Assembly: GCA_012845835.1 (NCBI GenBank)
Contig: JABAKD010000012.1
Location: forward strand, 2,155,570 to 2,219,569
Direction of reading: 5' to 3'
DNA: 64,000 nucleotides
Source of the DNA: Undaria pinnatifida
Lineage: Eukaryota > Sar > Phaeophyceae > Laminariales > Alariaceae
In this document: one piece after another, positions 29,763 through 41,218 of the stretch
Layout of the letters: every line of letters begins with the position of its first letter
Numbering within the stretch: the stretch's first letter is position 1
Translations under genes and position numbers: made by a program
The notes under the pieces: model-generated
The model's database searches: none
The model's input: the letters and a program-made list of their open reading frames with translations, nothing else
Told to the model about the DNA's origin: nothing

Positions 29763-30115
29763 GTGAGAAGTCTTGAATCCTTCAAGGTTCAGGCCGTGCC
29801 GAGTTTAGTTTTAGTTTTGCAGCATGCATCGCCACTACGTACAACAAGCGCATGATAAGTAATCAATGTACGTAATACAATGTCATCTTTTACGAGCTGG
29901 TTCCAGGAGAAGGCTTGAAATTCCGCCTTCGGGCAATTCAAAAGGAATACGTTAATTATGTGAAGACCAAAAAATATTATTGAAATGACCACATGAACAA
30001 GGGGAGCACATCGGTGAAGAGATTTTTGGCGTGCGAGTTGTAGTTCGCGAGATATCAGCGTTGTTCGTAATGCTTGGGGAGACGTTAATTCGTAGGGGCT
30101 GAAGCTTCCTATAGT

Positions 30116-30430
30116 GTGACCGGTCGCCCCGGTGGCGTATCAGATTATCCTCGAGAGCCTGGTATAGGTCAGTTTCGTGAGTTCGAGCCCCCTCCGAGTA
30201 GTGCATACTCGTATAAATTCGTGGGGACTTTTTCTTGTTGTGCACAAATTGACTTGCGGAAAGCGCGAGAGCGTGAGTTAGCAACACTCGATGATAAATC
30301 GAAGAGCAGTGGGATTGCTGAACCCTATGCGCGATAAAATTAAAGACAAGAACCGGGGGGAAGAAGGGACGACACTTGTGACAGATTTTGTCCAGAAGCT
30401 GGAAAGTATAGGAGTGTGCAAGAAAAAAAA
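30116..30430 (+). repeat. tRNA-derived SINE, copy 2 (intron 1)
   Basis: Head GACCGGTCGCCCCGGTGG at 30119, box A-like GGTGGCGTATCAG at about 30131, box B GAGTTCGAGCCCC at 30179-30191, and a body including ATTGACTTGCGGAAAGCGCG. The A-rich end is near 30420-30430. It matches 2906-3226 along its length, so two near-full copies are present in the window. Confidence 0.75.
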
Positions 30431-30564
30431 CACTAAAATCTTTAGACTAGACTATAGTCTAAGACTAATACATATTTAGCTCATATATCGGTTAATAGGC
30501 CGGATAGTTCGACACGAGACATGTTGACATGATCGCATCAACAAGGAAGGGGAAGACGCCCATG

Positions 30565-30840
30565 GCGCTTGTTTCATAAAATTGTTCTAAGGACGTCGTC
30601 AGCTGTGAGTTCGATGAATTTAGGGTCGATGCTCATCTTTGCAAGCTGCGTTGTTGGCACTCTTGTAGCATACTTGGTATGTATATACTGTTGTAGGTGA
30701 GCTTTTCACTTAATGGGAGGATATTTTGTTTTGTAAATTCTGTACATGTCATGCAGTACTTAATGTATTTTGTTTTTCTCCACTACAATGATGGTTGGTG
30801 TTGGTATTTTTGCTCTAGGTGGGGAATTTGAGCTAATCCA
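30565..30840 (+). repeat. Half fold-back fragment (intron 1)
   Basis: AAGGACGTCGTCAGCTGTGAG..GATGAATTTAGGGTCGATGC..TTTGCAAGCTGCGTTGTTGG repeats the right arm of the 18846-19112 element. A TAGACTATAGTCTA palindrome lies upstream at 30443-30465. Confidence 0.65.
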
Positions 30841-32459
30841 AAATAATTTCTACTCAATAAATTTAGTGCTGTTTTGTTCGGCGATCCAGGAAAGGCTGTT
30901 GAATGAAACGCCCCCCAAAGTAGTGGAGCAATGTATCGGGCCCCTCTAGGAGAACGCTAGGGAATGATTTACTCTGCGCAGGAATCATTTTTGCACCTTG
31001 GTTATTGAGAGTTGGAACGCGACGTCTGGCACGGTTGTGCCTCATAAGCATACAAACCCAGCCGCCACTGTTGCTGGTCTTTTCTTTTTTCAAAATGCGT
31101 TCGTCAGGGAGCGTAGAAGTGACCAACAAAACGGGAAAAAAAAAAAGAAAAAAAAAGAAAAAAACGTAAAATGTACAAAAAGGGCACCTACCTACCTGGT
31201 GGAGATGGAAAAATAAAATAATAATGAAGACCACAACAGTAACAGTGAGTGTGTGAGTCGTTTCGCATTGCAGAGATACATAGTCTACACATTATTACTG
31301 TGTTTTTTTACCCGTTTCCCTCAAGTGACGTCATTAGGGTAATCAACTATCTGCTATCTGTATGCCCGGCGTAGGGTGGCTCACGGGGAGATTGCTCTCG
31401 GTCCCCAACTAAAGACCATCAGGCGGAGAAGATAATAAGGAGATACCTGGTAGAATATATATGAAACTACTACCCTCCCGGAGACCACTTTGAACATGCA
31501 CACCCGAAGATGACAAAATAGTGAACTGAGCAACAGCAGTAGTAGTACTACTAGTACACTGCGCCGAAGGGGGCTCAACCCGAACATGTCGAACATTGGG
31601 ACCGCCAATCATATCAATAGTTCTAGCTTAGTATCTTCCGTAGATTATATGCAGTCATACACATCATACAGCAGACTTGTAACACGGCATAAACCAACAT
31701 TCCCCCTGCCTGCGTTCACGTCATGATAACGTTCAACCAAAGGGCACCATCCGAAACCTTGCTTAATAATCAAACAAAGTGCATGCCTCAAATATCCAAC
31801 ATCAGTTTCAATTCAGTAATAATACGTACTGCCTCTGCGCCAAAAACCCGAATATTGATACCCAACGCCGTAGCTAGCGGAATTGAACAGCAGTAATCGA
31901 AACGGAAATCGCTGATGAGAATATGGGCCATCAAGAGCGCATGCAGTAGGATTAATCCGTGAAAGAGCAGAAAGAAAATGTCTCGATAATCGATTGCGGT
32001 CCAAAAATCAAGCCTAAAAAAATTCGAAACCACTAATATTTCACCTCAACAAATCGTCATACTCCCAAGCCTTCGATCGGGCAAAATTCAATGAGCACTG
32101 AAAGCAAGTAAAAATACCAGGTAAATAATTCGTCATCCAATAATACTCGAACATAACCAATATCGTTCCCCCAAATGAATATACTTCCAAATCTTCGGTC
32201 AAGCAAAATTCTGGTGGCAGATAAACTCTCGTTTTCAACGTGCCCCAGGCAAAATTAAAAATATTAAAACTATTAGTATCAACGCAGACCCGAGTTCGAT
32301 TCTCGGACATTAATACGAACACATAGTGAATCCTACATCCCTCCCTCCTGCTCGTGACAACAGCAAGCAGTACTACTACTGTAGCACTTTAGAGTTGTAC
32401 GTTAGTTGATGCCCCCAACTCCATCCGGCTTATGGCATCAGCCCGCAAAATCGCACTAG
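30841..32459. other. Intron 1 sequence, no element recognised
   Basis: About 1.6 kb with only short ORFs. A tRNA T-arm look-alike, CCGAGTTCGATTCTCGG (5-bp stem), sits at about 32287-32303, but no box A or acceptor stem fits, so no tRNA is called. A poly-A stretch occurs at 31135-31165. Confidence 0.45.
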
Positions 32460-35240
32460 TTTCGTATGATGATTCTTTCTCAGCCGATAAATCGCACCTG
32501 CACCACAGGTTCTTGCTGTCTTGTAGTATGTTTTGGGTCCCACGTCGTTTCTTCAGGATTCTCTTTTCGCTTTTTTTCTCAAAGTCTAAGCCGGAATACT
32601 CGGATTAGTTTTGCTTTTTCCATCTTGGCCTTTCTTCGCCCTGCACAACCGGATTGGGACGTGTACCATTCCGTTTCTACAGTTAGTTGTGTTGTGCGTC
32701 CTCGGCGTACCCCCGTCCGTTTTCACGGTCATGTCACGAGGGTATCATTTGTTCGTCTTGCCATTTCTAGCCACACGTGCTCCCCTTGACCAGCTATGGA
32801 TGTGGGCATCTATCGACCGTACTAGCTTTCCCCCATTTTTTTATTTCTTCGGGGAGAATTTGTTCGTGAACGCCTAGCAGCGCGCGTTTTAGCTGTGGAA
32901 CGTAATGTCTGTGTCTCAAAAGAACCTACCGACCAGGAGACAGTATATAGTCAGTGTTGTCGCCTCGTGGTTCTCTAACGTAGCCCCTCGGGTCTGACCA
33001 TTCTTGCGGATGGCTAAACATCCGGACGTAGTAGTATGCGTTCTGTCTTCTTTGCCTTAATCAAGATGTAGCTTTTGTTGGTGTTTTGGTGATCATCAGG
33101 GTGGTGATGTTCGCGTTGAACATGTACTTGTGTTTTCAGCTTTTGTTTTGTTTTCTACACAGGACGGCGAGTGTTCGTCTTGGTGGTTTTGCTTCCATTT
33201 TCCACCGCCGGCTTGGCCTGCCTGCGTTTTGGTGCATACCGACGAACCTTGATGTTTTCGTATCACGCTATGGTCTTCCACCGTCTCTTTCTCAGCTCGT
33301 CCCATATGCTCAAAAAGTGGCAACATAAATGCTTCCCGCGTTGCGCTTCTTGGTTTTCGCGAGGTTGCACGAGTTTTTCCTTACTTGGGTGTTGGCATCT
33401 TTTTGCTGTTTGGCGTATTTTTTTTTGTTTTCTCGAAGATCCTCGTTGCATATTAACCCCAAGCCACTTAATAGTGGGGGGTTCCAGCTATTGCTACTGT
33501 CATGAGGTCGCAGGTTGTCGACCATTGCCTTCACGTTGAGAACCCCCGTGGTCCCTCGTTAGCGGTCCCGTGCTGTCTCCCCAGCCCATTTGCCGGTTCT
33601 TCTGCTAGACCCGCATTCTTCTTGTTTGATCTTACATGCTCTCAAGGGCCCCCAGTAGTCTCGCCCATTTGCAGCTTTTATAGCCGACGGATCTGTTCGT
33701 CTGGACTAGATACTTTTTCTCTTTTTTTTCGGCGTACCTGCCGCAATGGTCCAACAGTACCGACCCCAATCGTGGCTTTGCATCCAACAGGTCTTGTTTC
33801 ACTCTTGACTGATTCTTCTTCCTTTTTTCTGGCAAATCTGCCCCTAGGGTCTACCGACAACGACACCGGCCTAAGGCCTTTGCAGCTCGCCCAGATTATG
33901 CAATCCGCAGGCCGTCTCCTCTTGGCCGCGCCTTTTCTTCGTGTACGATTTTATCTAGGCGTAACCGCCGCAAGGGTCCTACGTTTTGGCCCCAGTTTAG
34001 CTTTCGCACCCCAAATAGGCCGTTTCCTGTAGACCCCCCTTCATGTTTTTCTCGGCGAACCCGCTTTCGGGGGAATGACTTTGCTACGTACCTAGTGTAG
34101 CTAGTTCTTTCAACCCAGCCTTCCGAGATCGTTTCTTGTTGACCCTCTCTTTGCAGGCCGCCGTACGTCGGTCTGCCCCGACTTGCCTACTTTTCTGTTC
34201 TTCCCTACTTTTTCGGTTGGCCTATCAGGGTTGCTCCACGCTATTGACCCCGTGTTTGGGACTTCTTGTACCCAAATTCACGGCTTTCTTTTCTTCTCTT
34301 CTCCCGACGTAGTTTCTGGAACTCGGCAATCTAGCGTTGCTTCAAGCTGCTCGGAGCATCTTGTAAAGCGCCATTTTTGACCCGCTTTGTTTACGACTGA
34401 ATAGCCTCGCTACGTTTGCTGACATTCTTCGCGGTATAAATAAGCTAACCTCTCAAGGCATCACGATGTCGACTCATTTGTTTTAGGCTTTCCAATATTA
34501 TCTTCCACCTTCTGTGTCGAAGTGTCAGTTTCGTCTTCATTTGCGCATTATGTTGGCCAGGTGTATTCGCGTCTTTGTTTTCGTTTTCCTGGGTGCTGTA
34601 CCCAGCTGACCTTCAAGATACCCTAATTGTTGCTCCCCCGCTTCATCTTTCCGCCGAATCGCACGTCTCCCTCGAGTGCCCTTATTTCCGCGTTACCTGT
34701 GCCACCCTTTCTGAGTTGTCTCTCTTCGCGTTCCCCGGGCTTGTTCTGGTAGTCTCGGTAGTCCGTTCTACAAATCAACACGAAAGGCCTCATGATGATA
34801 GCCTCCCGGGTCCCACATTACGGCGCGTGCTTCCGGTACTTCTCTTGTTATTGCGGTTCCTCTTCTTCCTTTTGACCAATGGACCCACACTAGCCTACTT
34901 CTTAGCGTACTGGTTGTTTCTTTTTAGCCGTTCGGCCAATGGCTGCACGTGAGTCTTCCAGATCCAACCTTGCGGACCCTGACCTCGTTTTCGGCAGTAT
35001 GCCTTGCTTCCTCTCTTGTCTTTCGGCCAATGTCCCGGCCGCCCGCCCCTTCGGCCCCGCGCTACAGGCCCTAAATGTGTATATCCTTCACAGCGTTATA
35101 CGTTTTCCCTTTCTCCGTTCAGCTGTTTCCGCGTGTACACCTTCCTCTTGTTCCCCTTGGCATCCTTGCGCTCGATCGCCTTGCCCTTCGTGTTTCGTGG
35201 GCCGAACGCTACTGGTAGACCGTAGGTACGTGCCCGACCT
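32460..35240 (+). repeat. Degenerate pyrimidine-rich tandem array (intron 1)
   Basis: Units of roughly 100-125 bp alternate a T/C-rich stretch with a GC-richer stretch. An example pair is CTGCCGCAATGGTCCAACAG (33737) with CCGCCGCAAGGGTCCTACG (33966), each followed by ACCCCAAT/GCCCCAGT words. Similar units appear at 33160, 33620, 33840, 34860, 34930 and 35020 (TTCGGCCAATG). Many + frames are open because of low stop content, but no protein family is recognised and unit length is irregular. Confidence 0.45.
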
Positions 35241-35254
35241 CGAGCTGTCACGAT

Positions 35255-35410
35255 ATTTGAGCTCCATCACAGGGTTATGACTCTTGCAGTAAGGCGTCTT
35301 AGTCTCACTACGATGTATGGGGGAATGTATAGCCTCCATTTGGTTTGTTTCGAATAGCCGCGTCTTCGATCTCCCTTCCAATTTCTGGATGTTTTGTTGG
35401 CATCGTTTTG
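35255..35410 (-). repeat. Inverted partner of the 28130-28290 repeat
   Basis: On - it shares GGGAGATCGAAGACGCGGC, TATTCGAAACAAACC and GATGGAGCTCA with the upstream copy. The pair flanks exon 1 and the tandem array at a distance of 7 kb. Confidence 0.6.
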
Positions 35411-36740
35411 ATTGACATTTGATTTTCATCTACGACTCTTTAGGGTGGGCTAATGTTATAGATTTCCCTCTGCGTATAGAATGGAAGTCCATAGATCGAC
35501 GTGAATCATGTCATGGTCGATGTGAAACCAGGTCATAGCTATGCAATGGCCTACGACATTGTATGTCACGTCAATTTCCATCATCATACACGGGGGAGAA
35601 CGCAAGTTCTGATGATGGTTCATGCAGGACATCCCACCCCTCGTCACTGTTCCATAAGGTGTGGTGCTGTCAGCCTTGTCATGTCTAAGCAGCTAGCCAA
35701 AGGAGAGATGAATGAGAAACCGCTAACCTTGAGGAGAGCAATTCCCAACACCGATAATCCTGCGCCCCCCTCGGGGAAACTTCTATAACACCCGACGGTA
35801 TTTCTTCCAGGAGAGCGTGTGTTCTGCACTGCTTCCTGATGAACCTGAAAACCTCTTTGTTGTTTTGCTCATCCCATCTGTTCCTTCTCTGTTTCCCTTC
35901 CTAGATGTAACTCAGATCCGGGTCACTAAGATAAGCAGGCTTTTCTCCCCCCTCCCCACTACGGTACACGCCTTCGTTTTTGTCGCGAGAAGGGTACATA
36001 GCACTGTTTCCCCTCGTCTTCGAGTCGCGTAAAACGTTTTCGACGTCCGTCCGTAGCGTATACAGCTGGACCAACAGCAGTGTTCGACGTCCTTCCGAAG
36101 TATACGGCTGGAAGTATCATACACATTCGTTGCGGTGCGTTTCACCGGTCAAGACTGATAATATTTTCTCACTATTATTATTTACGCTCTCTCTACAAAC
36201 CACTTGTGGGGCTGGCTTCGGCACCTTGTGCATACTTTGTTGCATATACGAATGACGGCTTTTCGAGTGCAGGGGAGTCTTTTTCGGGCTTCCCTTCTCA
36301 GCGACTCAGAGTCACTCGAGCGAGCGGCTACATGTCCATACCGCTATTGCGCTTTTAGGTTTCACGGCATGTGCTCTTGTGAAGTTCCCGACAAACGCAG
36401 CGCGCTCACCTCATCATGTCATGCAATCGTTTGGAATTTCTCCGCCAACAAAAGGACGTAGATACATACCTGGTACAACGCCGCCCCCAAGAGACGTAGT
36501 AACTTTCCGTACTGCTGTAGTTGACTAATGCTGCTGCTGTAGAGGTGAACCAATGATATTTGTTCTGGGGCTGTTAACCTCTTGAGTATCTCTTTACCTC
36601 ACCCGAAAAGTGACTTATGAATGAAAAAGAACTGAGAGTGCAACCCCACGACCAAACCCAAATTATGGCTTAGGTGCAACTTGTAAGGTATTTCCAGCTG
36701 AGCACAAAAAACAGGAATACTGACGTTCTTCGGCGATTTT
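35411..36740. other. Intron 1 sequence, no element recognised
   Basis: Short ORFs only. A palindrome-like AGAGTCACTCGAGCGAGCGGC at 36309 resembles a MITE-C end, but its partner is not found. Confidence 0.4.
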
Positions 36741-36741
36741 A

Positions 36742-36810
36742 TGTTCGATATAGCTTGTCTCGACGAACAGCCTAGCAATAAGCTACGGTTACATACGTTG
36801 TGTCACGGAG
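36742..36810 (+). repeat. Copia-2 LTR fragment
   Basis: GTTCGATATAGCTTGTCTCG..CGTTGTGTCACGGAG matches 40014-40082 in the 3' LTR. It breaks off exactly where the rest of the LTR reappears inverted at 37312-37380. Confidence 0.75.
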
Positions 36811-36992
36811 TCGATCTTGGTCTTATCTCCTGTCCACCGCCAGCTGCCTCAAGAGGCTGGTCAGGTCGTCCATCTCGGACGACCCATCCACTGGGGGTCC
36901 ACTCGGCATGATCAGGCTGCTTGCTCGATCGGACCCTGTGAGGGAGGCCGCATATCCCGGTTGAACGCTCTGGTCTGCGCTCTGGTTTTTTA

Positions 36993-37310
36993 GAACCAAC
37001 TTCAGCCCTATGACTATCTACGCTGCTACTCGCACCACTCGTCGGCAGGCCTATTGCCGCGCCAAGACCTGGCAAACTCCCACTGGAGCTGACTCCCCTT
37101 ACTTCCCCTGCACTGGTAGCGGTTCCGACCCGCTCACCAGTAACATCAGACGCAACCTCACTAACCGCAGAACGTCGGAACCGCTACCAGTGCAGGGGAA
37201 GTAAGGGGAGTCAGCTCCAGTGGGAGTTTGCCAGGTCTTGGCGCGGCAATAGGCCTGCCAAGGAGTGGTGCGAGTTGCAGCGTAGATAGTCATAGGGCTG
37301 AAGTTGGTTC
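36993..37310. repeat. Hairpin, arms about 138 bp
   Basis: AACCAACTTCAGCCCTATGA through GGTAGCGGTTCCGAC (to about 37130) is mirrored at 37173-37310, with a loop of about 42 bp. Differences are few. Both strands carry the same 64-codon ORF (MTIYAATRTTRRQAYCRAKT..), which is a consequence of the palindrome rather than a gene. Confidence 0.85.
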
Positions 37311-37311
37311 T

Positions 37312-37400
37312 CGTACATACCCGTGGGACTGCTCGTGGGTGATACCATGAGACGATCCCTGTAACTTACCCGCTCTATGTGAGGCAAGTCCAAGCTACTC
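37312..37400 (-). repeat. Copia-2 LTR fragment, inverted
   Basis: On - it reads GTTACAGGGATCGTCTCATG..CACCCACGAGCAG..GGGTATGTACGAG, matching 40085-40143. With 36742-36810 it shows the element's left end was rearranged by an inversion that includes the hairpin. Confidence 0.7.
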
Positions 37401-37431
37401 TAGCTGTCTTGATATGTTCCTCACTGAACCC

Positions 37432-37582
37432 CTGCGATCGGACCCTGTGAGGGAGGCCGCATATTCCATGCGCTACTGGCGGAGCAAGATACAGTCGGTG
37501 AACCTACTCGGTTGCCGGATTGCCTCCTCAAGGAGGCGGAACCGGAACCGACGTCTTACTCCGCGGCGCGTTCTTCGATCCG
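37432..37582 (+). repeat. 148-bp duplication in Copia-2, first copy
   Basis: GATCGGACCCTGTGAGGGAG through CCGCGGCGCGTTCTTC recurs at 38338-38487 with few changes; the first 29 bp also occur at 36933. In the second copy it lies at its natural place between the linker and RT; here it is joined to an integrase segment, so this copy is the displaced one. Confidence 0.85.
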
Positions 37583-38183
37583 TGGTGAGTTTGGAGAGGT
37601 GTGCAAACAGTATTGCATCAAGCAGGAATTCACCAATGCCGATAGCCCTAAACAGAACGGTGTAGTAGAGAGGGCGCTAGGTAACGGAACTGCCGCACCT
37701 GCTTCACCGCACCCGTTCCTGCGCCCAGCGTACTGTCGCTGGAAACGCCCATCGAAGTCGCACCCCCGGGCCGAAAGCTGCTTTTACCTCGGGTCAGGCA
37801 TCGACCACCCAAGTGACTCCTTGCGAATGCTCACGCGGGCGGACAAGGTGGTGGAAACAAGGGACGTGACCTGGGAGGCAACGCTTAGTACAGGAGTGCC
37901 GTCACCCCCGCTGCCGGAGATGCCGGAGCAGGGAGGGACCGTGCACCTAGAAGAAGCGCCTGAGCCGGGAGGGACGGATGTCTATGAATCCGCCCCGACG
38001 ACTCCACTGCCCGTATTGGGGAGGGGAATTCCTCACCAAGTCCGTGCGGTGTCTCCGATGACGCAAGCTGGCGGCGATTCGCAAGCCGAAAGTGAGGAGC
38101 TGAACGATTCATCAACGGTCAGCAGCGAACCGCCCGAAAGCGACATTTCATCTCGAGATGACAAACGATGGGTCCTCTTCTGA
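37583..38183 (+). pseudogene. Copia-2 integrase end and linker
   Basis: Frame 37512-38183 begins artificially in the duplicated 148-bp block, then switches to FGEVCKQYCIKQEFTNADSP and KQNGVVERALG (the E region of the integrase core), then FYLGSGIDHPSDSLRMLT and a long Pro/Glu/Ser linker, ending in a stop at 38181-38183. The start called from TTG is not real. The first two catalytic acidic residues are missing. Confidence 0.75.
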
Positions 38184-38487
38184 CGATGGAGCTCCGACCC
38201 CGACTGCTATCCGGACTGCTGCGCGCCACCTTGGAGCGCACATGTCAAGACCAGGCGATGGTGAAGAGATTCGGGAGGGAAGAACGAGAGCGCAGACCAA
38301 AGCGCTCAACCGGGAAGCGGCAACGGGGCTGATCAGTACGATCGGACCCTGTGAGGGAGGCCGCATATTCCACGCGCTACTGGCGGCGCAAGACACAGGC
38401 CGTTAACCTACTCGGTTGCCGGATTGCCTCCTCAAAGAGGCGGAACCGGAACCGACGTCTTACTCCGCGGCGCGTTCTTCAATCCAC
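38158..38487 (+). pseudogene. Copia-2 linker (shifted frame) and 148-bp block, second copy
   Basis: The linker continues in a different frame (MTNDGSSSDDGAPTPTAIRT..) up to TAA at 38404-38406, then runs on in the same frame through PDCLLKEAEPEPTSYSAARS into RT. So a frameshift near 38160-38180 and a stop at 38404 separate integrase from RT. Confidence 0.7.
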
Positions 38488-39243
38488 TCCGGCGTTTGGG
38501 TAGAGGCGATGCAAGCGGAATTTGATGAATTAGAGGCCGCTGACACTTTCACTGAGATTTCCGAAGTTCCGGCGGGTAGCAATATTGTGGAATCAAAGTG
38601 GCTCTTGAAGTGGAAGGGCGACGAGCATAGCATGATCGATAGAGCTAAGGCGAGATTGGTAGCTAAGGGATATAGTCAGGTAGAGGGAGTTGACTACTTT
38701 GATACGTTTGCCCCTACTGCATCAACCACGTCCAACCGCATCGTAGCAGCAATAGCATGCAAACTTGACAGGGACTTGAGGCACTTGGACGTTGACGAGG
38801 CCTTTATTCAGTCAGAGTTGGGTACCGAAATTTTCTCAAGATTGCCCCCTGGGTGTGGGCGGTTATCGTGTAACGTAGTCCGACTCAACAAAGCTCTTTA
38901 TGGGCTGAAGCAGAGTGGTCGCTCGTGGCATAAGCTACTGTCGTCAACCTTGGTTGAGTGTGGTTTTGAGCAGTGCTTGGTAGACCCGTGCGTGTTTCGA
39001 CTGATGGTGAATGACAAGGTTGCAGCGATGCTGGTGGTCCACGTGGACGACATCAAGATCGCGGTCACCAAGGAAATCACGGATTCAGTAATGGCGGATC
39101 TCAACAAGAGAGATCGTGAGAAGGGGACCTTGGATATTTCGCAGACCCAGTTTATTCGAAATGTTGTCGAACGTTTTGAAATCACGAAAACCAGCCCCAT
39201 CCCCGCTTCTCCGTCGTCGGACCTCAGACACGTGAGTGATTAG
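38488..39243 (+). pseudogene. Copia-2 reverse transcriptase with internal deletion
   Basis: WVEAMQAEFDELEAADTF opens the domain; VESKWLLKWKGD, ARLVAKGYSQVEGVDYFDTF and APTAST follow, then LDVDEAFIQSEL, RLNKALYGLKQSGRSWHKLL and LVVHVDDIKIAV. The catalytic box is HVDD instead of YVDD. After MADLNKRDREKGTLDISQTQ about 25 residues of the usual stretch are missing in frame. TAG at 39241-39243 follows HVSD. Confidence 0.85.
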
Positions 39244-39252
39244 GACCCTGCG

Positions 39253-39948
39253 GTGGACGCGAGATACCGCGAAATGGTGGGGAGTCTGATGTGGATTGCG
39301 AATCAGACGAGGCCGGGCATCGCGAACGCAGTACGGGCGGTTGCGAGGTTTTCTCATTACCCTAAGGAGGTACATGTTAAGGCGGCTAGGAAGATAGTCG
39401 AGTACCTGAGCGCTACGGCTCACTTGGGTCTGACGTTCAGGAAGGACAGTAAACTAGAGGAAGTGCAGTTGGGTTACGACTTGGAGACGTACGTGGACGC
39501 GGACTACGCCCACAAGGCCGACGATAGGCGTTCGGTCTCTGGCGTGGCTGTCTGTTGCGGGGGTATACTTGTGTCGTGGTTTTCTAGGACGCAGAAATGC
39601 GTCACCCTATCAACTACCGAGGCGGAGTACGTAGCCATGGCCGACGGGGTGAAGGAAGCCCTTTACGTGAGAAGATTGTTGGTTTTCCTGATGCCCAGTC
39701 TGGGGTCGCCGAGTATTGGAGTGTTTGAAGACAACAAAGGGGCGATAGACTTGGCCAAAAACCCATTGAGCTCATCTAACAGTAAGCACATCGATGTACG
39801 GTACCATTTTCTGCGCGAGTTGGTGGGGACGGGAGACTTGTCGGTTAAGCATCTCCGGAAGGACGACCAGCATGCGGACATTCTCACAAAGGCTATTGGC
39901 AAAGAGCGTTTTGAGATACACCGCGATTTTCTGTTAGGGATACAGTAA
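39253..39948 (+). pseudogene. Copia-2 RNase H
   Basis: Directly continues the RT frame after the TAG: YREMVGSLMWIANQTRPGIA, TYVDADYAHKADDRRSVSG, TLSTTEAEYVAMADGVKEAL, VFEDNKGAIDLAKNP and SKHIDVRYHFLRELV, ending ILTKAIGKERFEIHRDF and TAA. The acidic residues of RNase H (D in VDADY, E in TEAEY, D in EDNKG) are present. This part is fully open. Confidence 0.9.
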
Positions 39949-39952
39949 TTTG

Positions 39953-40380
39953 TTGTTTGTGGATGGTGTTTGTTTTTATCGAGGCTTGTTAGTTGATCCA
40001 GCGCCAGGGAGGGTGTTCGATATAGCTTGTCTCAACGAACAGCCTAGCAATAAGTTACGGATACACACGTTGTGTCACGGAGGTGAGTTACAGGGATCGT
40101 CTCGTAGTATCACCCACGAGCAGGTCCCACGGGTATGTACGAGTAGGCACTATGCGAGGAGGTTTAGGTATTCGACTACGAGCGGTTGTTCCTGGGCTGT
40201 GGAGAGTTGACCCACATGATCCACTCCACCTTTCCCCCTGCATTCGTCTACCCCTTTCCGGGCCGACGTAATAAAGACATCTTAAAATGTCTTCTACGCA
40301 CTGCGTGTTGCAGTGCCTCGCTCACAGCCTAGTGTGGCTGTTGGGAGCTTATCCATCCATCGCATATCAGCGCTAACTGA
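39953..40380 (+). repeat. Copia-2 3' LTR (end uncertain)
   Basis: Starts TGTTGTTTGTGG five bases after the RNase H stop. It includes the segments also found at 36742-36810 and 37312-37380. AATAAAG at 40269 may be the polyadenylation signal. Hairpin CACACTAGGCTGTGAGCG-like sequence follows near 40330. I cannot fix the right end because no second full LTR is present. Confidence 0.6.
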
Positions 40381-41218
40381 AAATTTTATTAATAGGTCAA
40401 GGAACCTCGTGTCGTTTTCATGAAACATGTTTGCCAAAAATAGCGCTTCGAGCACGTCTTTCTGTCGCAGGTAGCCCCCGCGTCAGATCAAAAAACATGC
40501 ATTATTTTCCGACGTCGAAGCATACGATATTGTTGTACCTGTGGCTATCTCGTTTTGAGCGGCCTAGCTTCAATGGTGGAAGTGGAATTCACCCCACTAC
40601 CCTCCCGCCGTGTAGCCTCGCTCCTACATGGGTTCACCTCTCCGTGGTTACACGTGGCGATGCTGACACATGCTACCGTAGGGTAGACGTGTACATCAAT
40701 AATTGTCCCAAGGCTCCTCACATGATAGATACGAGGAGCTCTAGTCTACACACCTACCCCAAGAAAACAGTTGTTGCGAGAAGCAAGAAAAGGAGTGTGC
40801 TTCGTGTTATACATACGAGCCGGCGAGCAAACCCATTTGTCTATCAATAGGAGAAAAAAAATGTACAATATTTGTGAAAAAGGATTTACAATTCCGACGA
40901 ATTTTGGGCTAGCTAGGTAGGGATGCCCCCCGTTGTTCAGCAATAAAGGTAAATATGAAGTGCTTCCTTTATCGTAGCTCGCGTCTGTCTACATACAACA
41001 CCAAAGTATCAGACAGATAGATATATTTTGCTCTGTTTAATGGCAAACAGCCTCTTTGCTCTCTAGAACTCCACGCGCACGTTTCAGGGCAGGCAACTTG
41101 GAAATTGTACTAGGATTGTCGTTTTGCCGTTGTGCTGATGCGTTCGAGCACGTGTTGTAAACTGACAACCTCTAGCGGTTCGACGTCATTTATTTGCTCC
41201 GCTGTTGGTCTCGCGCAG
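40381..41218. other. End of intron 1
   Basis: No element or exon recognised except a MITE-A-like remnant around 40855-40985 (ATTCCGACGAATTTTGGGC, TTTATCGTAGCTCGCGTCTG). The acceptor GGTCTCGCGCAG ends at 41218. Confidence 0.5.

Noticed and set aside
32287-32303. tRNA T-arm look-alike
   Set aside because: No D-arm, anticodon arm or acceptor stem could be matched.
37010-37293. Same 64-codon protein on both strands
   Set aside because: Direct result of the hairpin; not two genes.
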